In this document: positions 9,001-18,240 of the stretch, piece by piece
Numbering within the stretch: position 1 is the stretch's first letter
How the letters are laid out: every line of letters starts with the position of its first letter
The notes under the pieces: generated by a model
What the model was told of the DNA's origin: nothing
The model's input: the letters and a program-made list of their open reading frames with translations, nothing else
The model's database searches: none
From: Clostridium zeae
Lineage (GTDB): Bacteria > Bacillota > Clostridia > Clostridiales > Clostridiaceae
Assembly (NCBI RefSeq): GCF_017312485.1
Contig: NZ_BMBA01000010.1
Span: 1-64,000, forward strand
Reading direction: 5' to 3'
DNA: 64,000 nt
Made by a program: the position numbers and the translations under genes

Positions 9001-9693
9001 ATGACTATAGGAATTATTGGTGCAATGACTGAAGAACTTGAGATTCTTCTAAAGGATATGAATTTAGAGAATACTGAAAAGAAGGCAAATATGACTTTCC
9101 ACCGTGGACAATTATGGGGTAAGAACGTAGTTGCTGTAGTTTGTGGCATAGGCAAAGTTAATGCTGCTGTTTGTACTCAAATATTAATTAGTGAATATAA
9201 AGTGAATATGGTTATAAATGTTGGTGTTGCAGGCGGCATAGGTAAAGATATATACCCTGGAGATGTAGTTATAGGTAACTCCCTAGTTCAACATGATATG
9301 GATACTACTGTATTTGGTGATAAACCTGGTCAAATACCAAGAATGGATACTTTTGATTTTAAATGTGATGAAAAGCTTGTAGCCATAGCTCAAGAAGCTT
9401 GTAAGTCACTTCCAGAAATAAATACCTTTATAGGAAGAATAGTATCTGGCGATCAATTTATAGCAAGTTTAGAAAAAATACAATGGCTTGCAAAGGAATT
9501 TGATGCATCTGCATGTGAAATGGAAGGCGGAAGTATAGCTCACGTAGCTTATTTAAATCATGTTCCATTTGTAGTTATAAGATCTATATCAGATAACGCC
9601 AACAATGGAGCTCATATGGACTACGAAAAATTTATTCCTATTGGAGTAAAGAACTCAACATCTATATTAAAAGCTATGATAGAAAGACTTTAA
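9001..9693 (+). CDS. mtnN: 5'-methylthioadenosine/S-adenosylhomocysteine nucleosidase
   Basis: Cleaves MTA and SAH to adenine plus the thio-sugar, feeding methionine salvage and the activated methyl cycle. 230 residues. The general acid E12, the substrate segment ACEMEGG (E173, M174, E175) and D198 in SISDNAN match the family. GGAGG lies 8 bases before the ATG at 9001; an upstream in-frame ATG at 8986 overlaps the ribosome site and is not used here. Single gene with a strong terminator. Confidence 0.95.
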   Translation: MTIGIIGAMTEELEILLKDMNLENTEKKANMTFHRGQLWGKNVVAVVCGIGKVNAAVCTQILISEYKVNMVINVGVAGGIGKDIYPGDVVIGNSLVQHDMDTTVFGDKPGQIPRMDTFDFKCDEKLVAIAQEACKSLPEINTFIGRIVSGDQFIASLEKIQWLAKEFDASACEMEGGSIAHVAYLNHVPFVVIRSISDNANNGAHMDYEKFIPIGVKNSTSILKAMIERL

Positions 9694-9722
9694 TACTAAA
9701 ATATCTTACATATGATGATTTA

Positions 9723-9757
9723 ATACCCACCTGTTTTTTATCAGGTGGGTATTTTTA
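9723..9757 (+). terminator. intrinsic terminator of mtnN
   Basis: ATACCCACCTG / CAGGTGGGTAT stem with a 7-nt T-rich loop, followed by TTTTATT. Confidence 0.9.
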
Positions 9758-9798
9758 TTAATAACGACATCCTAGCATGTTATTAATCATTTATATCT

Positions 9799-11328
9799 CT
9801 AATTTGTAAATATAGTCTTCTTTTCATAACTCTTTAAATTTTCCTTAATAATCTTAAATTGAACCTTATTATCTTCATCACCTTTAATGGAGTACACCAA
9901 AGTATCGTTATCAATAAAGGCTCCTATGGAATTATTGGCACGAACATCCTTTATCACCCTTGATCCGGCAGTATTTACACTGAAAGTCTGACCACCATTA
10001 TCAGTACTAGTCTTACTAATATATCTATTTCCACTTGGTGATATGAAATTTTTAAAATTATCTGGAATATTTATATTCCCATTATAACTATAACTTTGCA
10101 AAGTATTTATATTAACTATCACTCCACTATTACTTTTATCTTTTATAGTTATTAAAAATGGGCTATCTGATTTATCATAAGTATATTCTCTTTTACCTAG
10201 GTTCATTATATATACAAGGTTATCGTTACTATAATCATACTTATAAAGCTCTGTATTCTTTTCATTATCATAGCACAGTGCATATATATAACTATTATAT
10301 GCAAACAACTTATATGGTTTTATATTTTCAACAGTTCTGTCAGAAGGTAACAATCTATTGTTTGATGTTATTATTACACCCTCATCAGTAACATAACTTA
10401 TTGAATAATTATTTTCATTTCCTACATAACTAATTTTCTCATTTTCGCTATTAAATAAGTAGATATCTTTATTAATCTGTAGGCATAAATAAACATCATT
10501 GCTTGACCAAACTGCATTTGTAGAAGCCCCTCTTATATCAATATTAATTTTTAGTATTCTATTTTTTATAATATTAACTAGATACAAATTAGAATGCTTC
10601 GAATCAGGCAATAACATAAAGTTTTTAGTTGAACTTAGTAGATATTTATCTTTATTATGTATATCAAACTCATTTGCTTTCATATAAAATTGTACATCGT
10701 TCTCTAATGAAGAATATATTATATCTCCGTTATACAGAACTAATTTATCGTTATCTACACCAATAAGAGTAGTATCACGCTCTTGATGTCTGCTCATTTC
10801 AGCTTTAGCATCTATTGGTTTTACTATATAATTAGCAGTCTTGTCTTCGTCCTCAATTATTAAACCTGTTAAAGCATCTGACTTAGACCTGATATCATAG
10901 TTTTTTGAAATAACTTCATTTTTCTCATCTATAGCCATACTCTTATTAGCTCTAGTAGACTTGTTGTCAAATTTATATATTGGAAAGCTTGGAATTAATA
11001 TAATTAAAGCTATTATTGCTGCAATAGATAAAGCTGAAACCAAAAATTTATTCTTATTACTTCTTATAAAGTTAATAGTCTTTGCGGATTTTCTATTGTA
11101 TTTATTCAAATCTATAGCACCCATTATAAATTCTTTTCTGCTAGAATATTGGATTTGATCATTCTCAATCTCTCTAAACAATCCAATTTTTATACGAGCC
11201 ATCTTATCATAATATTCCTTACAGTTTGTACAATTACTCATATGATTTTCTAAGCTCGACTTTTCAGAATCACTCACTTGATCTTCTAACATATCTATAA
11301 TGCTATTTCTGAATTTTTGACAATCCAA
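9799..11328 (-). CDS. membrane anti-sigma factor with zinc (ZAS) domain
   Basis: 509 residues. The N-terminus has the zinc anti-sigma motif H29-x3-C33-x2-C36, a transmembrane segment lies at about residues 90-112, and a long extracytoplasmic domain of about 390 residues with repeated beta-strand/YLVN-type segments (possibly a propeller) follows. It should hold the adjacent sigma factor at the membrane until a signal arrives. The start is the TTG at 11328, 8 bases after AAAGGAGG; an upstream GTG at 11337 lies in the ribosome site. The gene overlaps the sigma gene by 26 bp, implying coupled translation. Confidence 0.82.
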   Translation of the reverse strand: MDCQKFRNSIIDMLEDQVSDSEKSSLENHMSNCTNCKEYYDKMARIKIGLFREIENDQIQYSSRKEFIMGAIDLNKYNRKSAKTINFIRSNKNKFLVSALSIAAIIALIILIPSFPIYKFDNKSTRANKSMAIDEKNEVISKNYDIRSKSDALTGLIIEDEDKTANYIVKPIDAKAEMSRHQERDTTLIGVDNDKLVLYNGDIIYSSLENDVQFYMKANEFDIHNKDKYLLSSTKNFMLLPDSKHSNLYLVNIIKNRILKINIDIRGASTNAVWSSNDVYLCLQINKDIYLFNSENEKISYVGNENNYSISYVTDEGVIITSNNRLLPSDRTVENIKPYKLFAYNSYIYALCYDNEKNTELYKYDYSNDNLVYIMNLGKREYTYDKSDSPFLITIKDKSNSGVIVNINTLQSYSYNGNINIPDNFKNFISPSGNRYISKTSTDNGGQTFSVNTAGSRVIKDVRANNSIGAFIDNDTLVYSIKGDEDNKVQFKIIKENLKSYEKKTIFTN

Positions 11329-11881
11329 GGCTACCACCTCCTTTAAGATTCTTATCTAGATAAACTTCGTATTTATCATATAATCTATAGTACCGTTTCT
11401 TCACTGTAGATTCATTCATCGCCATCATACTTGATATATCCCTAAAGCTTACATCTGGATGAGCATATCGTAAATATAATATTTGTTTATCTATAATGTC
11501 TAGGTTTTTTATAAAACCTTCTATTGAGTCTAATGTCTCCTTATATTCTACTATCTCCTGAGGCGATTTCTCTCTAGAAAGTGAATCTTTAATGTTATCA
11601 ATTGCTATTTCACGACTTTTAGTTATCTTTCTCAAATAATCAATAGACTTATTATGTGCTATAGAATATATCCAAGTAGAAAACTTATTAATATTATTAT
11701 AGGTGTACAACTTATTATACACTGATATAAAGGTCTCCTGGCATAAATCCTCAGCCATAGTTCTATCCCCTATAAAGCTATATATGTACTTTAAAATAGG
11801 GATTTCATACTTATCAATAATATATTCAAAATATAATGCTTCGCCTTGTAAAACCTTTTCTACTATATCTTTATCTTCCAA
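11303..11881 (-). CDS. RNA polymerase sigma factor, sigma-70 (ECF type)
   Basis: 192 residues with region 2 (YIYSFIGDRTMAEDLCQETF, then FSTWIYSIAHNKSIDYLRK) and region 4 (LRYAHPDVSFRDISSMMAMNESTVKKR). It starts with TTG behind GGTGGTG. The 3' end overlaps the anti-sigma gene, the usual sigma/anti-sigma operon. The upstream sequence contains GTATAATA (minus strand, about 11925-11932), which looks like a housekeeping -10 box rather than an ECF promoter; an autoregulated promoter could not be recognised. The regulon is unknown. Confidence 0.88.
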   Translation of the reverse strand: MEDKDIVEKVLQGEALYFEYIIDKYEIPILKYIYSFIGDRTMAEDLCQETFISVYNKLYTYNNINKFSTWIYSIAHNKSIDYLRKITKSREIAIDNIKDSLSREKSPQEIVEYKETLDSIEGFIKNLDIIDKQILYLRYAHPDVSFRDISSMMAMNESTVKKRYYRLYDKYEVYLDKNLKGGGSLGLSKIQK

Positions 11882-11976
11882 CCGTTATCACCACCAAAAA
11901 AGATGTAAGTTACAAATATTCCAATATTATACTAACATAAAAGGTATTTGAAGGCGATAGCCATTTGTCAGTAAAA

Positions 11977-12011
11977 AAAGACTTGTGAGAATTAATACTC
12001 TACAAGTCTTT
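11977..12011. terminator. terminator with AAAGACTTGT stem
   Basis: AAAGACTTGT-GAG / CTC-TACAAGTCTTT hairpin. On the minus strand it is followed by TTTTTTTACTGAC, so it can end the DUF1015 transcript; the left flank CAGTAAAAAA is the recurring terminator-edge motif of this window. Confidence 0.75.
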
Positions 12012-12079
12012 CTTATTTACACTTAATATCTATTTATAATAAAGATCTTTTTAATAAAATTTATTTTCACAGATAGAAC

Positions 12080-13324
12080 CTATTTCAGTTTATGAATAAA
12101 TAGTCCACTTCTTAGCTTTGGTTCAAACCATGTAGATTTAGGAGGCATAACTTCTCCTTTGTCTGCTATATTCATAACTTCATCAATTGAAGTTGGATAC
12201 ATGGAAAAGGCTACTTTCATGTCAGATGAAGCTCTTTTTTCTAATTCATCCATCCCTCTTATGCCGCCAACAAAATCTATTCTCTTATCACTCCTAGGAT
12301 CTATTATGCCCAGTATAGGAGATAATAGATTGTCTTGAAGTATAGAGACATCTAAACTTTTTACTGGATCTCCATTATAAAAACTATCTTCCTTAGCCTC
12401 TAACTTAAACCACTGTCCATCAAGAAACATTCCAAAAGTATGCTTTTGTTCAGGCTTATATTTTTCGTCTTTTTCTTGAGGCGTTATATAAAACTTATCG
12501 CTTACCTTATATAAAAATTCAGAACTTGTTAATCCATTCAAATCTTTTACTACTCTATTATAGTCCATAATTTTCAGATTAGTTTCTGGAAATAATACTG
12601 CAAGAAAAAAGTTAAACTCCTCTTTTCCACTAAAATCCGTACATTCTTCTCTTCTCATTAATCCTACTTTTACAGCAGAAGCTGCTCTGTGATGTCCATC
12701 CGCTATATATAGATAGTCAACTCTATAAAAGTATTCACTTAGAGAATCTATAGTTCTTTTATCGTCTATTTTCCATATAACATGTCCTACGCCATCTTCA
12801 GATGTAAAATCATACTCTGGATTTTTATTAATCCAATTGTTTATTATAAATGAGATGTTTTCATTATCCCTATAAGTTAAAAAAATAGGTCCTGTATTTG
12901 CATCACAGTAATCTACATGATTTATTCTATCTTGCTCTTTGTCAGGCCTTGTAAACTCATGTTTTTTTATAACATTATTAATGTAATCATCTATAGAAAC
13001 GCAAGAAACTAAACCAACTTGACTTCTCCCATTCATTGTTTGTTTATAGATATATAAACAAGCTTCGTTATCTTGAACAAGAACTTTGTTTTCTTCCATT
13101 CTATCCAAGACATCTTTAGCTTTTTTATACACAGCTTCATCATATATATCCACAGATGGGTCTAAGTTTATCTCAGCTTTATCCACATGAAGAAAGGAAT
13201 ATTTATTTTCCTGTACCATTTCTCTAGCTTCATCAGAGTTCATAACATCATATGGAAGCGCAGCAACTTTTGCAGCCAGTTCTTGTATCGGTCTAACTGC
13301 CTTAAAAGGTCTTACTATAGCCAT
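12080..13324 (-). CDS. DUF1015 family protein
   Basis: 414 residues with the DUF1015 landmarks: N-terminal VRPFKAVRP...VAALPYDVM, the HEFTRPDKEQDRI segment, DANTGPIFLTY and the histidine cluster YIADGHHRAASA. The function of the family is not established; DUF1015 genes are often found beside serA, as here, and a role in serine or phosphoserine metabolism has been suggested by context. AGGAGG lies 6 bases before the ATG at 13324; an in-frame ATG five codons upstream overlaps the ribosome site. Confidence 0.88.
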   Translation of the reverse strand: MAIVRPFKAVRPIQELAAKVAALPYDVMNSDEAREMVQENKYSFLHVDKAEINLDPSVDIYDEAVYKKAKDVLDRMEENKVLVQDNEACLYIYKQTMNGRSQVGLVSCVSIDDYINNVIKKHEFTRPDKEQDRINHVDYCDANTGPIFLTYRDNENISFIINNWINKNPEYDFTSEDGVGHVIWKIDDKRTIDSLSEYFYRVDYLYIADGHHRAASAVKVGLMRREECTDFSGKEEFNFFLAVLFPETNLKIMDYNRVVKDLNGLTSSEFLYKVSDKFYITPQEKDEKYKPEQKHTFGMFLDGQWFKLEAKEDSFYNGDPVKSLDVSILQDNLLSPILGIIDPRSDKRIDFVGGIRGMDELEKRASSDMKVAFSMYPTSIDEVMNIADKGEVMPPKSTWFEPKLRSGLFIHKLK

Positions 13325-13413
13325 TTTTATCCTCCTCATTGTAAACAGATTCCTAGTATATTAGCTATAAAGTTTTTATTTGTTCTAGTTCAAAGTTTTA
13401 TCCATTAAGCTAG

Positions 13414-13491
13414 AAAAACACCCAATTTCATAAAGCCAATTTAAAATATAACCGAATAAACATTGGCATAGTCTAAGCTTTGAAATTGGGT
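13414..13491 (-). terminator. terminator of the serine operon
   Basis: ACCCAATTTC(A)/(T)GAAATTGGGT outer stem (arms 13420-13435 and 13478-13491) enclosing about 40 nt, followed on the minus strand by GTTTTTCT. Confidence 0.7.
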
Positions 13492-13511
13492 ATTCATCTT
13501 AATAAATATTA

Positions 13512-14429
13512 CTAATGAAAGAAGTCTCCTATAATTTCAACAATTTCGTTACCTATTCTTGTCTGAGCTTCTCTAGTGGCTGCCCCTATATGCGGTGTAG
13601 CACTAACTCTAGGATGGTTTACTAACTCTTTATTTCTTGTAGGTTCTTCTTCAAATACATCTATACCTGCACCTGCTATCTTCCCACTATTTAGAGCATC
13701 AAGTAAAGCGGCCTCATCAACAACTTTACCTCTTGCACAATTGATTATATAAGTTCCATCTTTCATTAATTCAAATTCTTTTTTAGCTATTAGAGGTCCC
13801 TTTGAGATATCAAAAGGAACATGAAGAGTTATGAAATCTGACTGTTTTAAAAGTTCATCAAAATCCCTATATCCATATTCATATTTTTCAAGATCACTTA
13901 ATTCACCTAGTCCGTCAAAATATAAAATGTTCATACCTAGACAGCAGGCTCTCTTAGCAACTTCTCTTCCGATTCTACCCATACCTACTATCCCTAAAGT
14001 TTTTCCACTTAGCTCTATACCTTCATATTTCTTTTTATTCCATTCTAGGTTTCTCATTGTAACATTTGATATATTTATGAACCTTGCAAGTGCAAACATA
14101 TGAGCTATAGTAAGCTCTGCTACTGAAGCTGAACTTGCATTGGGTGTATTCATTACCTGAATTCCATTTTCTAAAGCGTAGGAAACATCTATATTATCTA
14201 CTCCTACTCCGCCTCTAATTATGGCTTTCAACCTTCCAGTCTTACTGGCCTTATCTATTATCCTTTTATTTATCTTAGTAGCCGATCTAACAACCACTAC
14301 ATCAAACTCTCTTAGTATTACACCTAGTTCCTCTGGCACATAGTGCTCTTCCACTACTTCAAAGCCTAAATCTTTAAGTTTTAAAACAGCTTCTTTTTCC
14401 AATCCATCTGTCACCAATACTCTATACAT
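13512..14429 (-). CDS. serA: D-3-phosphoglycerate dehydrogenase (short form)
   Basis: First step of serine biosynthesis, NAD-dependent oxidation of 3-phosphoglycerate. 305 residues: NAD loop GIVGMGRIGREVAKRA, substrate-binding IIRGGVGVDNID, catalytic NCARGKVVDEAAL, GIDVFEEEP and the active-site HIGAAT. It lacks the C-terminal ACT regulatory domain of the long enzymes. The ATG at 14429 has GGGGG 8 bases upstream. It lies 30 bp downstream of a class V aminotransferase that would supply the next step. Confidence 0.93.
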   Translation of the reverse strand: MYRVLVTDGLEKEAVLKLKDLGFEVVEEHYVPEELGVILREFDVVVVRSATKINKRIIDKASKTGRLKAIIRGGVGVDNIDVSYALENGIQVMNTPNASSASVAELTIAHMFALARFINISNVTMRNLEWNKKKYEGIELSGKTLGIVGMGRIGREVAKRACCLGMNILYFDGLGELSDLEKYEYGYRDFDELLKQSDFITLHVPFDISKGPLIAKKEFELMKDGTYIINCARGKVVDEAALLDALNSGKIAGAGIDVFEEEPTRNKELVNHPRVSATPHIGAATREAQTRIGNEIVEIIGDFFH

Positions 14430-14459
14430 TTCACTTTCCCCCTCATATAAAAACACTAA

Positions 14460-15536
14460 TTACTCAAGTCCTAAGATTTCATTAATATTAAATAAAAGTT
14501 CTTTGATATCATCTACACTGCAATCTGCCATATGAGCTATTCTAAAAGTCTTATCTTTAAGCTTTCCATATCCATTAGATAATTGAAAACCTCTATTTCC
14601 TAGCTCTTTGTTAAGTGCTCCAATATCAATACCCCTTGTGTTAGTTATATTAGTTACGGTATCAGACCAATAGCCTTCCTCAGGGAAAATGTCAAAATAT
14701 CTTTTAGCCCACGCTCTAACTATATTTGCCATTTCTAAATGTCTACTAAACCTATTTTCAATACCTTCTTCATTTACTATATAGTTTAGTTCATAATCTA
14801 AAGCAAACATGTGAGATAATGATGGTGTTGATGGATATTGATAATCCTTTTTTTGTATATACTTATAAATTGCTAATAAATCTAGGTACGTACCTCTAAA
14901 AGGAACTTTTTCAGCTCTTTCTTTTGCCTTGTTTGAGAATGTACATACTGCAAGTCCCGGAGGCAAGCCCAATGCCTTTTGACTTGAAGTTATGCAAATA
15001 TCTATACCTAATTTATCAACTTCTATTTTTGTACCACCAGCTGAGCTTACTGTATCTACACAGAAAACTACTTCTGGGTACTTCTTCACTATCTTTGAGA
15101 TTTCTTCTAAATTGTTCATTAGTCCAGTTGATGTTTCATTATGAGTAATAGCTATTAAGTCATAGTTACCTGTAGAAAGCACTTCTTCTACAACTTCTGC
15201 CTTTATAGCTTTGCCCCACTCAACCTGAAATTTATCTGCAGGCACATTATTGTGTAAAGCCATTTCATACCATCTATCTCCAAAAGCCCCACAGGAGAAA
15301 ACAGCTGCTTTCTTTAATGTGCATGATCTTATGGCGCCCTCCATAAGTCCGCTGCCTGAACTAGTAGAAAGTAATATCTCACTTTCTGTATAAAAAAGTT
15401 TTTTAAGGTTATTGCTTATCCTTTTTTGAAGCTCTGAAGCTTCCTTTCCTCTATGCCCTATTAAAGGCTTTGCCATTTGTTCTAAAACTTCCTGTCTTAC
15501 CTCTACTGGCCCGGGAATAAATAATTTTTTGTGCAT
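14460..15536 (-). CDS. class V aminotransferase (serine/phosphoserine aminotransferase role)
   Basis: PLP-dependent enzyme of the alanine-glyoxylate/serine-pyruvate aminotransferase type, 358 residues. LFIPGPVEVRQEV at the N-terminus, THNETSTG, CVDTVSSAGG and the PLP lysine in TSSQKALGLPPG are visible. It is followed by serA in an apparent operon, so it probably acts as the 3-phosphohydroxypyruvate aminotransferase of serine synthesis. GGGGGTG precedes the ATG at 15536; the frame is open 25 codons further upstream but without a ribosome site. No T-box leader was found upstream. Confidence 0.88.
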   Translation of the reverse strand: MHKKLFIPGPVEVRQEVLEQMAKPLIGHRGKEASELQKRISNNLKKLFYTESEILLSTSSGSGLMEGAIRSCTLKKAAVFSCGAFGDRWYEMALHNNVPADKFQVEWGKAIKAEVVEEVLSTGNYDLIAITHNETSTGLMNNLEEISKIVKKYPEVVFCVDTVSSAGGTKIEVDKLGIDICITSSQKALGLPPGLAVCTFSNKAKERAEKVPFRGTYLDLLAIYKYIQKKDYQYPSTPSLSHMFALDYELNYIVNEEGIENRFSRHLEMANIVRAWAKRYFDIFPEEGYWSDTVTNITNTRGIDIGALNKELGNRGFQLSNGYGKLKDKTFRIAHMADCSVDDIKELLFNINEILGLE

Positions 15537-15727
15537 AAAGACACCCCCAAAATAAATTATATACTCCCATGTGTTATTATAAATTCTATCATTTTCAAAA
15601 TATTTATACAATAATCTTTTAAAAAAACAACTATTTATATAATAATCTATTAAAAAATTCGCTTAATGTTAATGAAAATGTCTACAAATTTAAATATTTT
15701 TATCATTTGTTAAAAATCCACTTATAA

Positions 15728-15850
15728 AGATGAACCACTTAACCAATTAATCATATATTAAATTTAGGCTATGTTTGAACACTGTGTTGAAATTAAGACA
15801 TCACTCCTCCGATACTCTAATTTTAATAATAGTATTAAACATGGCCTAAA
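15728..15850. repeat. repeat relic with a 14-bp closing stem
   Basis: AGATGAACCACTT (15728-15740) is one arm of the dispersed palindromic family with no partner arm seen. Next to it, TTTAGGCTATGTTT (15763-15776) pairs with AAACATGGCCTAAA (15837-15850) and encloses a segment related to 50504-50545 (TGTTGAAATTAA ... CCGA ... CT..AAT). No gene is present in 15537-15922. Confidence 0.5.
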
Positions 15851-15864
15851 AAATTTGCTAAAGA

Positions 15865-15900
15865 ATAAATAAAAACTCCTGTTATAGAAACAGAAGTTTT
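15865..15900 (-). terminator. terminator of the small Cys protein gene
   Basis: AAAACTTCTGTT / AACAGGAGTTTT stem on the minus strand followed by TTATTTATTC. Confidence 0.7.
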
Positions 15901-15922
15901 AAGTAGTTAAAACATATACATA

Positions 15923-16108
15923 TTAATTATTTTGTGCTATTTGTTTAAGTTTCTCAAATGAAGCTTTATCACATGAACCTCCAACATAATGGGAACAGTT
16001 GTCGCAGCTTACAGCTGATAATCTCATGCTCATCATTAATATATCATCCTTAGCTGTATACTCCTTACAGTTTGATCCTATAATACCTTTTAACTCATTA
16101 TATTCCAT
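15923..16108 (-). CDS. small cysteine-containing protein, unknown
   Basis: 61 residues with four cysteines (C14, C35, C38, C46), including SCDNCSHYVGGSCD, which could bind a metal ion or form disulfides. AGGAG lies 8 bases before the ATG and a terminator follows, so it is likely a real gene. No family was recognised. It is transcribed in the same direction as the two spore-surface-like genes upstream, which may be coincidental. Confidence 0.65.
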   Translation of the reverse strand: MEYNELKGIIGSNCKEYTAKDDILMMSMRLSAVSCDNCSHYVGGSCDKASFEKLKQIAQNN

Positions 16109-16188
16109 ATTTATTACTCCTAAACAATAATATTTCTATTATTTGTTTAAGACTGTTATTATATTCAACTTACTGCAATGGTATTTAT

Positions 16189-17058
16189 TTAAATGTCTGC
16201 ATATCTCTTACCTAAAAGTGTGATCTCTGAATCTATGTTACCTATAACCGCAAGTGACTTATAATATTCTTCTTCCAAATCAAAGATAGCTACAGGTTCT
16301 TCTAATATAGTTCTTACGCTAAACTCATTGCTCACTAAATCAATCTTTATAGGCATATTCACACTGTCTATATCTCGTACAAATCTCTGCTCTATATGAG
16401 TATTAATTGTTCCATTAAAGTCAAAATAAAAAACTAAATCTTTTGTATTACAAAAAAGAACATCCTTGCTTATATAATCAACACATAGCACTTTTGCTTG
16501 TATTCTGATCACACCTTCATAAAACAACTTTACCTTAGCTTGTTCTTCGATCTTATTAAGCAACAAAAGATTCCCAGATATTTTTTTTACATTACAGTTT
16601 ATACTTTCTACTTTATAAATCTTATCATTTTTTAGATTCACGACTTTATTTATCGAGATAGGTATCTTTAGTATCGCTATTAATACATCAATATCAGCTA
16701 CTTTAAATACTTTTTTATTATTACCGTTAATTGATTTATCATTTTCAACAGCATTAGATTTGTATAATTTATATATATTATTTTCAATTGTTTTTGTCTT
16801 AAGAACTTCACTACTTATTTGAGGCTTTTTAATGTTTCTAAAATTATTATAGCTATAACTTTTATATAAATTACTATTTCTCTTATTAAATAGTCCACCT
16901 TCTGTTGAATTAATAAACTTCTTATGTAAATATGCTGTTCTTTCATCATTATGTATTTCATCAAAATTCTCTAGCCCATCCTCTTCGTTATAATAATGCA
17001 CTAATAAGAAGGATGAAAATATTTTTAATAATAGATCCTCATTTATAGATTCACTCAT
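16189..17058 (-). CDS. unknown protein, possible divergent paralogue of the CsxC-like protein
   Basis: 289 residues from the ATG at 17058 (weak ribosome site GGGA). The N-terminal 110 residues are charged and low in complexity. The C-terminal half (from VADIDVLIAIL) shows a strand pattern like that of the neighbouring CsxC-like protein: I..I..I.....Y+VE..N..VKK, a GNLLL turn, GVIRIQAKVLCVDY and a late IKIDL segment. The similarity is my reading and is weak. It is separated from the next gene upstream by a hairpin and no clear promoter, so cotranscription is likely. Confidence 0.55.
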   Translation of the reverse strand: MSESINEDLLLKIFSSFLLVHYYNEEDGLENFDEIHNDERTAYLHKKFINSTEGGLFNKRNSNLYKSYSYNNFRNIKKPQISSEVLKTKTIENNIYKLYKSNAVENDKSINGNNKKVFKVADIDVLIAILKIPISINKVVNLKNDKIYKVESINCNVKKISGNLLLLNKIEEQAKVKLFYEGVIRIQAKVLCVDYISKDVLFCNTKDLVFYFDFNGTINTHIEQRFVRDIDSVNMPIKIDLVSNEFSVRTILEEPVAIFDLEEEYYKSLAVIGNIDSEITLLGKRYADI

Positions 17059-17100
17059 AAGAACATATCCCAAAAATTGTTATATATTATTATAAGCTAA

Positions 17101-17129
17101 GAGTGCAAAACTGATACAGTTTTGCACTC
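17101..17129. terminator. perfect hairpin between two spore-surface-like genes
   Basis: GAGTGCAAAACTG-ATA-CAGTTTTGCACTC, a 13-bp perfect stem. There is no good U tract on the minus strand, so it may act as a partial attenuator or an RNA-stabilising element rather than a full terminator. Confidence 0.5.
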
Positions 17130-17143
17130 AAAGCATTAAGTTA

Positions 17144-17956
17144 TTAGCATTCTACTAATACATATTGTTCTTGAAGAACTTTTATATCTAAGAAAAGTAC
17201 CATTTTTTCAACTATCTTCGAATATAATTTACCATCATATTCAGGAGTGCAGTTACATCTTTCTTCATGTTCAGGCACTGGCTTCTTGTCATCTTTATGA
17301 CAGTCCCAACCATCATATTCGCTTAATGGAGATGGATCTTTGTACATATCTAATTCTATGATCTTGAATCCATCAAGTTTTATGAAAGGTCTGCTATTAT
17401 ATACTGTTGCTTCTTTAAAATCTGCTTCGCAATAAGCTTTTCCTTTTACTGCATCACAAGAGCAATCACAGCTATCGTGTTCAGATGCATCACAATAAAG
17501 CTCAGATTCAGTTAAACCTGTTCTATCTTTATTTATTGGCTTTAATAAAAAGTCGATATCAGTTATAACATGGAAAGGAACCTTTACAGTATGATGTCTT
17601 ATATCACCATTTATTACACCTTTATCTTTGCTTACGCAATCTGCAGTAGCATACTCTATATTTTTTTCAATATAACCTTGTAAGAATAGCTTTCCGCATT
17701 TGTCGTTTAAGCTTACTACTCTAGCTTGAGTTACAAATAAGTGCTTTTTTGTTCTCTTAATTTCATAGTATTTTTCAGCATAAGGTAGGTTTATACAAGA
17801 TTCAATACCTATTTCTACTTCTTTTGCAGCTATAACTACAGGAAGTCTGCTAAAGAATGGTGGTTTTATTCCTTTTACACAACTATTAGAACCATGTGCT
17901 TGAACCAAAGTTTCTGACTTTGCACATCCACAATTATTTTTATTATTCTCTGCCAT
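17144..17956 (-). CDS. CsxC-like exosporium/coat protein
   Basis: 270 residues rich in Cys (CGCAKSE near the N-terminus, CDCSCDAVKG and CNCTPEYD further on). The body, RLPVVIAAKEVEIGIE ... YYEIKRTKKHLFVTQARVV ... KVPFHVITDIDFL, resembles the CsxC/DUF3794-type spore-surface proteins of clostridia. It would be made in the mother cell and assembled on the spore by Cys crosslinks; that is inference from the family. GGAGG lies 7 bases before the ATG. A sporulation promoter could not be defined with confidence. Confidence 0.65.
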   Translation of the reverse strand: MAENNKNNCGCAKSETLVQAHGSNSCVKGIKPPFFSRLPVVIAAKEVEIGIESCINLPYAEKYYEIKRTKKHLFVTQARVVSLNDKCGKLFLQGYIEKNIEYATADCVSKDKGVINGDIRHHTVKVPFHVITDIDFLLKPINKDRTGLTESELYCDASEHDSCDCSCDAVKGKAYCEADFKEATVYNSRPFIKLDGFKIIELDMYKDPSPLSEYDGWDCHKDDKKPVPEHEERCNCTPEYDGKLYSKIVEKMVLFLDIKVLQEQYVLVEC

Positions 17957-18187
17957 ATTAATACCTCCATTTGAGTATGAACTTAATATATAATACTAAT
18001 CTTGTCGAAAATATGTGACTGTATTTTAAATTTTTTCTGCTTTTATTTGCCTCTAATTCTATTATTTTGTAAATACAGTAAAATTAATGTAATTTGCTGA
18101 TTCGTATTCATATATATGTATGGTATTAATATACATATTTCAATTAGAACTCTCATATTAATCCACTAATTGTGCACTTTCATAAAA

Positions 18188-18223
18188 TAAAAAGGTAACT
18201 CACTTATTACAATGAGTTACCTT
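18188..18223 (-). terminator. terminator of the M32 carboxypeptidase gene
   Basis: AAGGTAACTCA / TGAGTTACCTT stem followed on the minus strand by TTTATTTTATG. The remaining sequence up to 17956 shows no gene. Confidence 0.8.
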
Positions 18224-18240
18224 ATACCAGCTACAATTAT

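Noticed and set aside
9780-9799. Weak AATAAC/GTTATT hairpin after the anti-sigma gene as a terminator
   Set aside because: Short stem, long loop and no U tract on the minus strand.
15537-15727. T-box or serine riboswitch before the serine pathway genes
   Set aside because: No T-box sequence, specifier stem or antiterminator was found in the upstream AT-rich sequence.
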